Assembly: GCF_000325665.1 (NCBI RefSeq)
Contig: NC_019908.1
Coordinates: 372,001-436,000, forward strand
Reading direction: 5' to 3'
Source: Brachyspira pilosicoli P43/6/78
Lineage (GTDB): Bacteria; Spirochaetota; Brachyspiria; Brachyspirales; Brachyspiraceae
DNA: 64,000 nt
The notes below the pieces were generated by a model that searched no databases, was not told the DNA's origin, and saw nothing but the letters and a program-made list of their open reading frames with translations. Numbering within the stretch: the first letter of the stretch is position 1; each line of letters begins with the position of its first letter. Position numbers and translations under genes: made by a program. Positions 11,458-20,630 of the stretch are shown here, one piece after another.

Positions 11458-13575
11458 TTATTTTAATTCTTCTATACGAGCTTTAATATTATATTCTATT
11501 TTTTCATTTTGTTTTAAGTTTATTTCTTTACATAACACTATAGTTGAGTTTTGATAATTCATCTCAAGTTTATCAACAGCATCAGATATAGTATAATTAG
11601 GCATATATAAGAAGTTTGTCTCTTCATTGGTTTCTAAGAATAATTTTATTTTTATATATCCTTCATCAGCCATACCAAATATTTTGCCTTTGTATTCACC
11701 TGTGTTTGACAAGTTATCAGATATTCTGCTATTTTCCCCAATATAATATCTGTCTTTTTCGCTTCCGGCAAGCAAAGTAATATTATTTTCTAAAGCATAA
11801 ACAAAACTTATTTCTTCATTAGATTTATTTAATATTGTTATGTTTATATTAAAACTGCCGTCTTTCTCTACAATATATTTTTTTGTTAAAAGAATTTCTT
11901 TTCCATTAACTAAACCATTTTTTTCAAAAGTTATGTTAGCGTTATTTTTATCTATATTATTTTCAATTAAATTATAATAAGAATTATAGAAATCAGCTTC
12001 TTCATCATAGTGTAATAATTGAAACTCTTCAGCACTAGGCATTTTCTTTAAGAAATGATCAACAGCAAATACCTTTTCATTTTTATCGAATACTAAATAC
12101 TTAGCAATATTATCATCTATCTTTTTAGCTATCTCATGAATTGATACATGTTCATTTTCATTAGATTGTTTGCTTGCATTTCTAACAGCTGCAATATGAT
12201 AAGCCTCTTCTCTTCTTTTTAAGCAGTCTATTAGGTTTATAGGGTTATTAGTTTTTAAATCCCATTCTATAATAGAACCGCTTAAAGTGTGAAATACCAA
12301 ACTTGATTTCTCTGAACTTACTACAACCTCATCTCTGCCGTCAATATCAAAATCCAAGTCATAGTTCATAAAATAGCCGCTTCCATATTTCTTTTTTTCT
12401 ACAATGGAAGTTGATTTTATAAGATTAGCATATGTAGCATGTCTTAAATTATTTAAATAAAGCCCTCCAAATGTGCCGTGCCAATAAGGACAGTTGCATT
12501 GCCCTTGTAATAAATAATCTAAAGCTTCTTCTTTTTCTTTAGATTTATCTAATTCGCTAACCATATTTGAAGCAAAAAGCATTCTTTTATTCATTCTATT
12601 GCTTTCAGAATATTTAAAGAAATAGTTTCTCCAAAAACCCCCACGCATAAATCTTGTTATTATTGCATTTTCTTCTTGTTTTTTTAATTCTTCTTGTTTT
12701 GAATGAAACTCATCTTGCACCCTAGCAGGAAGCACCCAAGTAAGCATTTCTTCATAAGAGCCTGTAGGTATATATATTTTTGAAGTAGGGGCATATTTTT
12801 CTATATAATCGCTATATGTAATAGTTTTTATAATGTCTTTTTCTTTTGTAAGTGCCTCAAAAAACTTTTCAAGCCATTTATCTTCATAAACCCATTTTTT
12901 TGTTCCAGGCCAATCTCCGTATTTTTCACCGTCATCATGCAATACTACTACTCTGTCGCCTTCTTCTGTTGCTATAGATTTTAAATATTCGATGGATTTT
13001 TCTACTTCTCTAAATGGTATTAAATAACGAAGCTCTTGAGATATAGGAAATATATTAAGCTTATAAGATTCATCATCTGTTAAAAAATATCCAAACATAT
13101 TTTTTGTATCAATTCCTGTTGTGAGAAACTGAGAATCATCTATCATAATATATTTTATTGCGTTTTTTGCTAAGTGTTTTACAAGTGTTGGCTCCCATAC
13201 TCTTTCAGCTATCCAAGCACCTTTTGGAGTTGTTTTGAACTTTTTTTCTATATATTCATTTAATTTTGTTATTTGCAAATCTTTATCTCTGTCTGGTATA
13301 GAAGGCATTATAGGCTCATAAAAAGCACCGCTTTGAAGCTCTATTCTGTTTTCTGAAACAAGTTTAGCTAAAGCGTCCAAATGTTCTGGGTGATTTTTTT
13401 CTAACCATTGAAGCAAACAGCCTGTATAATGAAAGTTAAATTTTATATCTTTATATTTTTCTAATATATCTAAAAAAGGCTTGTAAGCATTTTGATAAGT
13501 ATTTTCGCATACAAAGTCAAAATTGCCTACAGGCTGATGATTATGATTTCCAAGTATTAAATTAATAGTTTTCAT
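11458..13575 (-). CDS. GH57 4-alpha-glucanotransferase/alpha-amylase
   Basis: A 705-residue cytosolic GH57 enzyme acting on alpha-1,4-glucans. The N-terminus LILGNHNHQPVGNFD is the family signature. The nucleophile is Glu124 in WIAERVWEP and the acid/base is Asp214 in VLHDDGEKYGDWP, matching Thermococcus-type 4-alpha-glucanotransferase. The C-terminal half fits the beta-sandwich domains found in such enzymes. There is no signal peptide. With glycogen phosphorylase at 52674 it suggests glycogen or maltodextrin turnover. Amylase and transferase activities cannot be told apart from sequence. Confidence 0.88.
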   Translation of the reverse strand: MKTINLILGNHNHQPVGNFDFVCENTYQNAYKPFLDILEKYKDIKFNFHYTGCLLQWLEKNHPEHLDALAKLVSENRIELQSGAFYEPIMPSIPDRDKDLQITKLNEYIEKKFKTTPKGAWIAERVWEPTLVKHLAKNAIKYIMIDDSQFLTTGIDTKNMFGYFLTDDESYKLNIFPISQELRYLIPFREVEKSIEYLKSIATEEGDRVVVLHDDGEKYGDWPGTKKWVYEDKWLEKFFEALTKEKDIIKTITYSDYIEKYAPTSKIYIPTGSYEEMLTWVLPARVQDEFHSKQEELKKQEENAIITRFMRGGFWRNYFFKYSESNRMNKRMLFASNMVSELDKSKEKEEALDYLLQGQCNCPYWHGTFGGLYLNNLRHATYANLIKSTSIVEKKKYGSGYFMNYDLDFDIDGRDEVVVSSEKSSLVFHTLSGSIIEWDLKTNNPINLIDCLKRREEAYHIAAVRNASKQSNENEHVSIHEIAKKIDDNIAKYLVFDKNEKVFAVDHFLKKMPSAEEFQLLHYDEEADFYNSYYNLIENNIDKNNANITFEKNGLVNGKEILLTKKYIVEKDGSFNINITILNKSNEEISFVYALENNITLLAGSEKDRYYIGENSRISDNLSNTGEYKGKIFGMADEGYIKIKLFLETNEETNFLYMPNYTISDAVDKLEMNYQNSTIVLCKEINLKQNEKIEYNIKARIEELK

Positions 13576-13716
13576 AGTAATTATCCATAAAAATAATATA
13601 TTATAATTAACATAATTCTATATCATATAAGCTTTTTTGTAAAGTTTAATTTATGTTATATTATTAATTTACTTAAAAGTATTATAGCTCAATAAATTAA
13701 TACTATGTTATTGTAC

Positions 13717-13774
13717 TTGATATTTATTTTTAAACTGTTATAATATTCTAACAATGAAGGGTTATAGAATATTA
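13717..13774 (+). promoter_or_regulatory. Promoter and inverted repeat upstream of the BFD-nifU-nifS operon
   Basis: TTGATA (13717-13722) and TATAAT (13739-13744) with a 16-base spacer. A perfect 10-bp inverted repeat, TAATATTCTA (13741-13750) and TAGAATATTA (13765-13774), overlaps the -10 box and covers the start site. It does not match the IscR or Fur consensus. It may be an operator or a 5' RNA hairpin. Confidence 0.55.
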
Positions 13775-13843
13775 ATATTTTTCAAATAATATTATAGTCT
13801 GTTTTATAACATTAAACTAAAATAAATAATAGGAGATAAAAAT

Positions 13844-14023
13844 ATGTCTGACGATAAAACAATATGTTTCTGTATGGGTGTGAAAGAGAGTGAGATTATA
13901 GATGCCATAAAGAAAAATAAATTAAAGACAGTAGAAGAGGTATCAAAAATTACCAAAGCTGGAACAGGCTGCGGAGGCTGTATACCTACTATACAAAAGA
14001 TACTCGACGATATTAATAAATAA
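13844..14023 (+). CDS. BFD-like [2Fe-2S] protein
   Basis: A 59-residue protein with the four cysteines of the bacterioferritin-associated ferredoxin fold: Cys8 and Cys10 (CFC) and Cys43 and Cys46 (GTGCGGC). TAGGAG precedes the ATG. It is first in the operon and resembles the central domain of the NifU that follows (24-base gap), so it probably carries an Fe-S cluster in the same assembly pathway. It contains no NifU scaffold domain. Confidence 0.85.
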   Translation: MSDDKTICFCMGVKESEIIDAIKKNKLKTVEEVSKITKAGTGCGGCIPTIQKILDDINK

Positions 14024-14047
14024 TTATTAGCGGGGGAGGTAAAATAT

Positions 14048-14881
14048 ATGTGGGAATATACTGATAAGGTAAAAGATCATTTTATAAATCCAAGGAATGT
14101 TGGAGAGATAGAAAATCCTGATGCTGAAGCTATGACTGGAAGTATCGTTTGCGGAGATGCTTTAAAATTAACTCTAAAAATTAATAAAGATACTGAAGTA
14201 ATAGAAGATGCTAAGTTTCAAACATTCGGTTGTGCTTCTGCTATAGCAAGCAGCAGTATTTTGACCGAGATGATAAAAGGTAAAACTTTAGATGAGGCTA
14301 AAAAGATTACAAATAGAGATATAGCAATGGAGCTTGGAGGACTTCCAGAGGAGAAGATGCATTGTTCTGTAATGGGAATGGAAACATTAGAAAAGGCCAT
14401 TAATAATTACAGAGGAATCAAAGTAGAAGAAGATGAGCATGATGAGGGAGCTATAATTTGTAAATGTTTTGGTATAACAGATACTAAAATAAAAAGAGCC
14501 ATAAGAGAAAATAATTTAACAACAGTAGATGAGATAACATTCTATACTAAAGCAGGCGGCGGATGCGGAGCTTGTAAAGTAAAATTAGAAGATATACTAA
14601 ATGAAGAGCTTGCTGAGAGAGAAAGAGCTCAAAAGAATGCACCTCTCACTACAGTTCAAAAGATTAAGAAAATAGAAGAGGCTATAGAAACAGTAATTAA
14701 CCCTATGCTTAAAATGGACGGCGGAAGCTGTAAATTAGTGGATATAGAAGGCAACATAGTGAAAATATCTTTTAAGGGAGCTTGTTCTTCTTGTATGGCT
14801 TCTAAGAACACTTTGAAAGGCTTTGTTGAGCCTAAGATTAAAGAGTTGGTTGATAAAGATTTAGAAGTAGTAGGAGTGTGA
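14048..14881 (+). CDS. nifU: Fe-S cluster scaffold protein NifU
   Basis: 277 residues with the full three-domain NifU architecture. The IscU-like scaffold has Cys35, Cys62 and Cys106; the central BFD-type [2Fe-2S] domain has Cys138, Cys140, Cys173 and Cys176; the C-terminal NifU domain has Cys246 and Cys249 (GACSSCM). It assembles clusters from sulfur delivered by NifS, 3 bases downstream. No nitrogenase genes are present, so it is presumably the general Fe-S assembly system, as in some other anaerobes. GGGGGAGG precedes the start. Confidence 0.96.
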   Translation: MWEYTDKVKDHFINPRNVGEIENPDAEAMTGSIVCGDALKLTLKINKDTEVIEDAKFQTFGCASAIASSSILTEMIKGKTLDEAKKITNRDIAMELGGLPEEKMHCSVMGMETLEKAINNYRGIKVEEDEHDEGAIICKCFGITDTKIKRAIRENNLTTVDEITFYTKAGGGCGACKVKLEDILNEELAERERAQKNAPLTTVQKIKKIEEAIETVINPMLKMDGGSCKLVDIEGNIVKISFKGACSSCMASKNTLKGFVEPKIKELVDKDLEVVGV

Positions 14882-14884
14882 ATT

Positions 14885-16051
14885 ATGTCTGACAAAAAAA
14901 TTATATATATGGATAATAATGCCACTACGAGAGTTTATCAAGAAGTTTTGGATGCAATGCTTCCATATTTCAAAGACCAATATTATAACCCTTCTAGTAT
15001 GTATAGTCCAGCAGGTGCTGTGCATAAAGAAATGGAAAAGGCAAGAGGGGAGGTTGCTGACTTTTTAGGCTGCGACCCTATAGAGGTTTGTTTTGTTTCT
15101 TGCGGAAGTGAGGGAGATAATATGGCTATTAGGGGTACAATAGAAGCTTACCCTACAAAGAATCATATTATCACTACTAGGGTAGAACACCCTGCTGTTA
15201 TAGAAACTTGCAAATCATTAGAGCGTTTGGGTTATAGAATCACTCTTTTAGATGTAGATACTGACGGAAACATCAACATAGATGATTTAAAAAAAGCTAT
15301 TAATGATAATACTGCTATAGTATCTATAATGTATGCCAACAATGAAACAGGTGTAATTTTCCCTGTAAAAGAGATTGGCGAGATAGTAAAAAATGCTGGT
15401 GCAGTATTTCATGTAGATGCTGTACAGGCTGCTGGTAAATTGCCTTTAAGTATGAAAGATGAGCCTTATATAGATATGCTAACAATAGCAGGACACAAAA
15501 TACATGCTCCAAAAGGTATTGGTGCTTTATATATTAAAAAAGGTACTAAATTAAGAACAGTACAAACAGGCGGACACCAGGAGAGAGGACGCCGTGCTGG
15601 TACTGAGAATGTTCCTTATATAATAGGGCTTGGTAAGGCTGCTTCTATGGTTAAGGCTGAGCTTCCTAAATTCATTGAGCATACTTCTAAATTGAGAGAC
15701 AAACTTGAAGAAGAAGTTTTAAAAAGAATTAAAGAAGTAAAAATTAATGGAAGAGGAGCTAAAAGGGTAAGCAACACTGCAAATATTAGTTTTAAAAATA
15801 TAGAAGGTGAGGCTATACTTTTATTGCTTGACGGTTATGGTATATGTACTTCAAGCGGAAGTGCATGTTCTTCTGGTACTTTAGAGCCTTCTCCTGTTTT
15901 ACAGGCTATGGGAGTTCCTTTTGAATATGCTCATAGTTCAACAAGATTCTCTCTATCATTAGATAACACTATGGAAGAAATAATGTATACAGCAGATGCT
16001 ATAGAAAAGATAGTAGCAAGGCTTAGAGATATTTCTCCATATAGAGATTAA
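14885..16051 (+). CDS. nifS: Cysteine desulfurase NifS
   Basis: A 388-residue class V PLP aminotransferase-fold enzyme that takes sulfur from cysteine for NifU. The PLP lysine is Lys205 in AGHKIHAPKG; the persulfide-forming Cys328 is in SSGSACSSG. The N-terminus IYMDNNATTRV is typical. Co-transcribed with nifU and ended by the hairpin at 16074-16103. Confidence 0.96.
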   Translation: MSDKKIIYMDNNATTRVYQEVLDAMLPYFKDQYYNPSSMYSPAGAVHKEMEKARGEVADFLGCDPIEVCFVSCGSEGDNMAIRGTIEAYPTKNHIITTRVEHPAVIETCKSLERLGYRITLLDVDTDGNINIDDLKKAINDNTAIVSIMYANNETGVIFPVKEIGEIVKNAGAVFHVDAVQAAGKLPLSMKDEPYIDMLTIAGHKIHAPKGIGALYIKKGTKLRTVQTGGHQERGRRAGTENVPYIIGLGKAASMVKAELPKFIEHTSKLRDKLEEEVLKRIKEVKINGRGAKRVSNTANISFKNIEGEAILLLLDGYGICTSSGSACSSGTLEPSPVLQAMGVPFEYAHSSTRFSLSLDNTMEEIMYTADAIEKIVARLRDISPYRD

Positions 16052-16073
16052 AAAATATAGAATATATATAATT

Positions 16074-16103
16074 AAAAAGGGGCTTAATAAAGCCCTTTTT
16101 TAT
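16074..16103 (+). terminator. Intrinsic terminator after nifS
   Basis: AAAAAGGGGCTT, a short AATA loop and AAGCCCTTTTTT, a compact stem with a T-run, 22 bases after the nifS stop. Confidence 0.8.
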
Positions 16104-16174
16104 TATATATATTATGAAACATGTTGAAATAAATTACAAACTACTACAAATGCAATTTATATATTTTATAGATA

Positions 16175-16432
16175 TATTATCAACTTCTTCTCGCTGTAAA
16201 AAGTGCAAATATTTTAGTTTTATATCTAGAAAATATATAAAATAATACCATGCATTTTTTGATATACTTAATAAAAATGCAGTTCTTTTGGTTCTTTTAT
16301 ACCAATAAAAGAACTGGGGGTGTGGGGGCAAAGCCACCACAAATAATAAAAAACATAAAAATTTTATTATTCTTTTTCCCGCATCTACGCTCTGAGGACT
16401 TCGTCAAAGAACCAAAAAGTGCAAATAAAAAA
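16175..16432 (+). repeat. LR intergenic element with L-R-L arrangement
   Basis: A degenerate module L (16178-16215) is followed by module R with GTTCTTTTAT/ATAAAAGAAC arms (about 16278-16315), then a third hairpin with arms GTGGGGGC (16322-16329) and GCCACCAC (16333-16340). A second module L (about 16373-16425) has a GC-rich loop containing GACTTCGTC at 16397-16405, the reverse complement of the cassette in the 4716 copy. It lies between the nifS terminator and cysK. The open frames over it are artefacts of the repeat. Confidence 0.85.
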
Positions 16433-16464
16433 TAATATAAATATTTATTATTTTGGAGATTTAT

Positions 16465-17376
16465 ATGATAGCTAACAACATACTCGATTTAATAGGTAAT
16501 ACTCCTATTATAAGATTAAGTAATATTGAAACTAAATTTAATTTAAATAAAAATATAGAATTATATGGAAAAGTAGAAAAAAATAATCCTGCTGCTTCGA
16601 TAAAAGACAGAGCAGTAAAACAAATATTATTAGATTTAATCAAAGACGGCAAAATAAAAAAAGGTTCTACAATTATAGAGCCTACTTCAGGAAACACCGG
16701 AATTGCTATGGCTGCTATTGGAAGCTATTTATCTCTTAATGTTATAATAGTTATGCCTTCTTCAATGTCTGAAGAGAGAAGAAAACTTATAAGAGACTAT
16801 GGAGCAAAGTTGGAATTAGTTGATGGGGGAATGGATAGAGCAGTTGAAAGAGCAAATCAACTAAACAGAGAAATACCTGATTCTATAATAGCAGGTCAGT
16901 TTATTAATGAATCTAATGTTATGGCGCATTATTTAACAACAGCACCAGAGATATATAAAGATATGGGAGATGTAGATTATATATTTGCAGGAATTGGCAC
17001 TGGAGGAACTGTTACTGGAATAGGGAAGTATGTTAAAGATAATAATAAAAATACTAAAGTAATTGGAGTTGAAGCAGAATCTTCTCCTCTTCTTACAAAA
17101 GGCTATGCTGACTCTCATAAAATACAGGGAATAGGAGCTAATTTTATACCAAAAATTTTGGATTTGAATGTAATAGAAAAAATAATAGATGTATCAGATG
17201 ATAATGCCATTAATACTGCAAGAGAAATATGTTTTACTGAAGGTTTATATGTTGGTATATCTTCAGGGGCTAGTGTTTATGCTGCAATTGATTTATCAAG
17301 ACAATTAGATTTAAATAATAAAATAAAGATGCTTTGTATTTTACCTGATACAGGAGAGAGATATTCTTGGAATTAA
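16465..17376 (+). CDS. cysK: Cysteine synthase A (O-acetylserine sulfhydrylase)
   Basis: A 303-residue PLP enzyme making cysteine from O-acetylserine and sulfide. The PLP lysine is Lys47 in PAASIKDRA; the loop TSGNTGIAMA and the late motif GISSGAS are present. The ATG at 16465 is preferred because GGAG at 16455-16458 is correctly spaced; an upstream in-frame TTG overlaps that site. cysE follows after 12 bases, so both steps of cysteine synthesis are in one unit. Confidence 0.95.
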   Translation: MIANNILDLIGNTPIIRLSNIETKFNLNKNIELYGKVEKNNPAASIKDRAVKQILLDLIKDGKIKKGSTIIEPTSGNTGIAMAAIGSYLSLNVIIVMPSSMSEERRKLIRDYGAKLELVDGGMDRAVERANQLNREIPDSIIAGQFINESNVMAHYLTTAPEIYKDMGDVDYIFAGIGTGGTVTGIGKYVKDNNKNTKVIGVEAESSPLLTKGYADSHKIQGIGANFIPKILDLNVIEKIIDVSDDNAINTAREICFTEGLYVGISSGASVYAAIDLSRQLDLNNKIKMLCILPDTGERYSWN

Positions 17377-17388
17377 AGGATTATATTT

Positions 17389-18099
17389 ATGAAACTAAAA
17401 ACTTTTAATGAACTTCCTAATCAAAATGATATAAAAGAAATTGTAAAACTTATAAGGGACTATGTTTTTCCTAATTTTTTTAGAGAGACTCCTAATAAAG
17501 ATATTGTAGAAAAAAATATAGCTGAACTTTATAAAAAAATAGTAAATAATGATTCTCTATTATTGGATTTTATAGAAAAGCTTAAAGATATTAAATTAAG
17601 TCTTGAAAAAGATTTAGAGTTTTTTTATCAGTCTGACCCTGCTTCAAAATCTTATGATGAAATAGTATTAACATATCCTGGTTTTAGAGCGATTTTTCAT
17701 TATAGAATAGCACATATATTTTATAATCAAAAAGAGTTTTTAATAGCAAGAACTATATCTGAATTTGCACATTCAAAAACAGGTATAGACATTCACCCAG
17801 GAGCTAATATAGGAGATTATTTCTTTATAGACCATGGTACAGGGATAGTTATAGGTGAAACTACACTTATAGGTCATCATGTAAAAATATATCAAGGGGT
17901 TACTTTGGGGGCATTATCATTAACTAATGGAAGAAGTTTAGAAGGCAAAAAAAGACACCCTACAGTTTGCGATTATGTTACAATATATGCCAATGCTTCT
18001 ATATTTGGAGGGGACACTGTAATAGGTAAAAATTCTATCATTGGTGCTAATTGTATAGTTTTAGAATCGGTTGAAGAAAACAAAAAAATCACTTTATAG
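17389..18099 (+). CDS. cysE: Serine O-acetyltransferase
   Basis: 236 residues that acetylate serine with acetyl-CoA to give the CysK substrate. A helical N-terminus is followed by a left-handed beta-helix with motifs DIHPGANIGDYFFIDHGTG and YQGVTLGALS. The stop follows ESVEENKKITL directly; related enzymes usually continue for several residues, so the tail looks slightly short. An LR element starts about 20 bp further on, which may explain the shortened end. AAGGA precedes the start. Catalytic parts are intact. Confidence 0.92.
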   Translation: MKLKTFNELPNQNDIKEIVKLIRDYVFPNFFRETPNKDIVEKNIAELYKKIVNNDSLLLDFIEKLKDIKLSLEKDLEFFYQSDPASKSYDEIVLTYPGFRAIFHYRIAHIFYNQKEFLIARTISEFAHSKTGIDIHPGANIGDYFFIDHGTGIVIGETTLIGHHVKIYQGVTLGALSLTNGRSLEGKKRHPTVCDYVTIYANASIFGGDTVIGKNSIIGANCIVLESVEENKKITL

Positions 18100-18120
18100 A
18101 TTTGTATATTTTATAAAAGT

Positions 18121-18425
18121 ATTATCAATTTTTTCCCGCGTACGAACTGTACCACCTTGCCGCACAGTAATGTTATGCTTTAATTATAACTTCTTAGTCG
18201 TGCGTGGGAGTGCCTTTTAATGTACAATTAAATTATGAAATTTATAATAAAAATGCAGTTCTTTTGGTTCTTTTATACCAATACCGAAGGCACTTCCTAC
18301 GGTCGTACCGAGTAGGTGCCTATCAGCAAAAGAACTGGGGTGCTGCATGGTGTGTACTTCGTTAAGGGTAAAGCCCTGCAAATATTTTCATTAAAACAAA
18401 TAATTTTTTTATTTAATGTATATTT
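18121..18425 (+). repeat. LR intergenic element, tandem unit 1 of 3
   Basis: Module L here has a long loop starting with GTACGAACTGTACCACCTTG at 18140. Module R begins at TGCAG (18254); its loop also holds inserted sequence with CGAAGGCACTTCCTACGGTC. The third hairpin is reduced to GGGTAAAGCCC near 18370. The block from about 18140 to 18270 recurs almost unchanged at 18712-18840. Confidence 0.8.
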
Positions 18426-18694
18426 TATTCAACTTTTTCCCGTAGCAAAAAGTTGCAAAAAGTACAAGTATTTAAGTTCTTCTCTTACGTTTAGCTAAAG
18501 TGCAAATATTTTTATTTTATATCTAGAAAATATACAAAATAATACCATTATATTTTTGGCTATACTTAATAAAAATGCAGTTCTTTTGCTTCTTTTATAC
18601 CAATAAAAGAAGTGGGGGTTCGGGGGCTAGTCCCCGAAAATAATTAAAATAAAAAAGTTAAAAATTTTAAGAATATATTAAAATAATAATTTTC
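18426..18694 (+). repeat. LR intergenic element, tandem unit 2 of 3
   Basis: Simple module L (CAACTTTTT, CCCGTAG, CAAAAAGTTG), then module R from TGCAG at 18576 with CTTCTTTTAT/ATAAAAGAAG arms. The third hairpin uses a completely different stem, TTCGGGG (18619-18625) with CCCCGAA (18632-18638). The tail has the AAGTTAAAAATTTTAAG block seen at the right end of other copies, without a -35 box. Confidence 0.85.
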
Positions 18695-18854
18695 TATCAA
18701 CTTTTTCCCGTGTACGAACTGTACCACCTTGCCGCACGGTAATGTTATGCTTTAATTATAACTTCTTAGTTGTGCGGGGAGTGCCTTTTAATGTACAATT
18801 AAATTATGAAATTTATAATAAAAATGCAGTTCTTTTATACCAATACCATAGGCA
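18695..18854 (+). repeat. LR intergenic element, tandem unit 3 of 3 (truncated)
   Basis: Module L with the same GTACGAACTGTACCACCTTG loop at 18712, followed by the start of module R (TGCAG at 18825). It breaks off at the tsf terminator and lacks the third hairpin. Confidence 0.75.
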
Positions 18855-18884
18855 TAAAAAAAGAGGCTTAATATAAAGCCCCTT
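18855..18884 (-). terminator. Intrinsic terminator of rpsB-tsf
   Basis: On the minus strand GGGGCTT, a loop, AAGCCTC and then a run of seven T. It lies 24 bases after the tsf stop, at the edge of the truncated LR unit. Confidence 0.8.
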
Positions 18885-18907
18885 ATTTTTATTTGTCTTA
18901 ATTAAAA

Positions 18908-19762
18908 TCAAACACCAAGCGAAATTATAGCAAAGTTTTTGATAGAAGCAGTAGCACCAGCTTCTTTAGAGATTTCATCTATTAAACTTTTAATAGATAT
19001 TTTGTTGTCTGTAAATAATTTTTGGTCTATAAGAACGCTTTCAGAATACCAAGAGTTCATTTTACCTTCAACTATTTTTGCTACCATATTTTCTGGTTTG
19101 CCAGCATCTCTTACTTGTTTTTCAAATATTTCTTTTTGCTCATTTACAGCATTAGGGTCAATTCCCTCTCTGTTTAAAGCTAAAGGTTTTTCACTGGCAA
19201 CATGCATAGCTATTTGATTTGCTATCTCTAAACATTTTCCTTTAGGTTTAACATCAAACTCAACAATAGTAACAAGTTTATTATTGAAGTGAACATAGCT
19301 TCCAAAGAAACCATCAGTCTTCATAACTTTTACTTCTGCAAGTACTGTTTTCTCACCCCATTTTTGCATACCTTCGTTTATCATAGCTTGAATAGTTTCA
19401 CCATTCTCACCTTTAGTGTTTAGAAGAGTATCAACAGTAGCATTATCAACAGTCATAGCAGTTTTAGCAATGCTTTTAGCTAAATTAACAAATAATTCAT
19501 TTTTAGCAACGAAGTCAGTTTCACATTGAAGCTCTATACAAGCAATTTGAGTTTTATCATCATTAACACAAAAACCTATAGAACCTTCTTTAACTGTACG
19601 TTCGCTTTTTTTAGCAGCAACAGCTGTACCTTTTTCTTTTAATAGGCGAATAGCCTTATCCATATCACCATCAGCTTCTTGAAGAGCTTTTTTACATTCC
19701 ATAATACCTATACCAGTACGCTCTCTAAGCTCCTTAATAGTATCCATACTAATATTTGCCAT
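18908..19762 (-). CDS. tsf: Elongation factor Ts
   Basis: 284 residues. Guanine-nucleotide exchange factor for EF-Tu. The N-terminal UBA-like motif IKELRERTGIGIMECKKAL and the exchange-core segment IACIELQCETDFVAKNELF are diagnostic. AAAGGA precedes the ATG. It follows rpsB by about 30 bases, the common bacterial order. Confidence 0.97.
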   Translation of the reverse strand: MANISMDTIKELRERTGIGIMECKKALQEADGDMDKAIRLLKEKGTAVAAKKSERTVKEGSIGFCVNDDKTQIACIELQCETDFVAKNELFVNLAKSIAKTAMTVDNATVDTLLNTKGENGETIQAMINEGMQKWGEKTVLAEVKVMKTDGFFGSYVHFNNKLVTIVEFDVKPKGKCLEIANQIAMHVASEKPLALNREGIDPNAVNEQKEIFEKQVRDAGKPENMVAKIVEGKMNSWYSESVLIDQKLFTDNKISIKSLIDEISKEAGATASIKNFAIISLGV

Positions 19763-19793
19763 TTTTTTATCCTTTATTTAATTTATTTATTTT

Positions 19794-20609
19794 TTAGTCT
19801 TGGTCGTCTTGGTCAGAAACACCATACTGTTCAGCAATAGCTTCAGCAGCTTCAGTAGCACTATTGTCATAAACCTCTTCAGCAATCTCGCCAGTAGATT
19901 CATGTTTAGCTAAAGTTTCTTTTCCAGCCTCGTTTTGTCCGTCTATAATAGCAGAAGATATAACGCCAGCAAATAAGCTTATAGCTCTGATAGCATCATC
20001 GTTACCAGGTATAGGATAATCTATAAGTTCTGGGTTACAGTTAGTATCTACTACAGCAACTACAGGTATTCCTAATTTTCTAGCTTCGCTTACAGCAATA
20101 TGTTCTTGCATAGGGTCTATTACAAATATCATGTCTGGTAAGTTTTCCATATCTTTGATACCTGCAAAGTTCTTTTCTAATTTATCTTTTTCTTTAAGAA
20201 GTAGTATTACTTCTTTTTTAGGTAATTTATCAAAAGTACCATCAACTTCTTCTTTTTCTATTCTTTTAAGTCTAGCAATACTTTTTTTGATAGTAGCGAA
20301 GTTAGTAAGCATACCGCCTAACCAACGATTATTAACATAATACATATCGCATTTTTCTGCAGCTTCTTTTATGCTTTGTGAAGCTTGTTTTTTAGTACCT
20401 ACAAAAAGTATATTTCCGCCGTTTCTAGACATTTCTTTAACAGCATCATAAGCTTTTTTTACGTAAGTTAAAGTTTTCATTAGGTCAATGATGTGTATAT
20501 CATTTCTCTCCTGAAAAATAAAAGGTTTCATTTTAGGGTTCCATTTTCTAGTTTGATGTCCGAAATGAACGCCTGCCTCTAAGAGGTCTTTCATAGCTGG
20601 TAATGACAT
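19794..20609 (-). CDS. rpsB: 30S ribosomal protein S2
   Basis: 271 residues from the ATG at 20609, chosen because AAAGGA lies 7 bases upstream; an ATG two codons earlier is only one base from that site. The N-terminus [22 protein letters not shown] is the S2 signature. The C-terminal tail after about 225 is acidic and alanine-rich. Co-transcribed with tsf; promoter at 20821-20849 and leader hairpin at 20631-20656. Confidence 0.97.
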   Translation of the reverse strand: MSLPAMKDLLEAGVHFGHQTRKWNPKMKPFIFQERNDIHIIDLMKTLTYVKKAYDAVKEMSRNGGNILFVGTKKQASQSIKEAAEKCDMYYVNNRWLGGMLTNFATIKKSIARLKRIEKEEVDGTFDKLPKKEVILLLKEKDKLEKNFAGIKDMENLPDMIFVIDPMQEHIAVSEARKLGIPVVAVVDTNCNPELIDYPIPGNDDAIRAISLFAGVISSAIIDGQNEAGKETLAKHESTGEIAEEVYDNSATEAAEAIAEQYGVSDQDDQD

Positions 20610-20630
20610 AAGCATATCCTTTAAAATAAA

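Noticed and set aside
16134-16435. Frames of 61-68 codons over the LR element before cysK
   Set aside because: Repeat-derived, overlapping in opposite strands, without ribosome sites.
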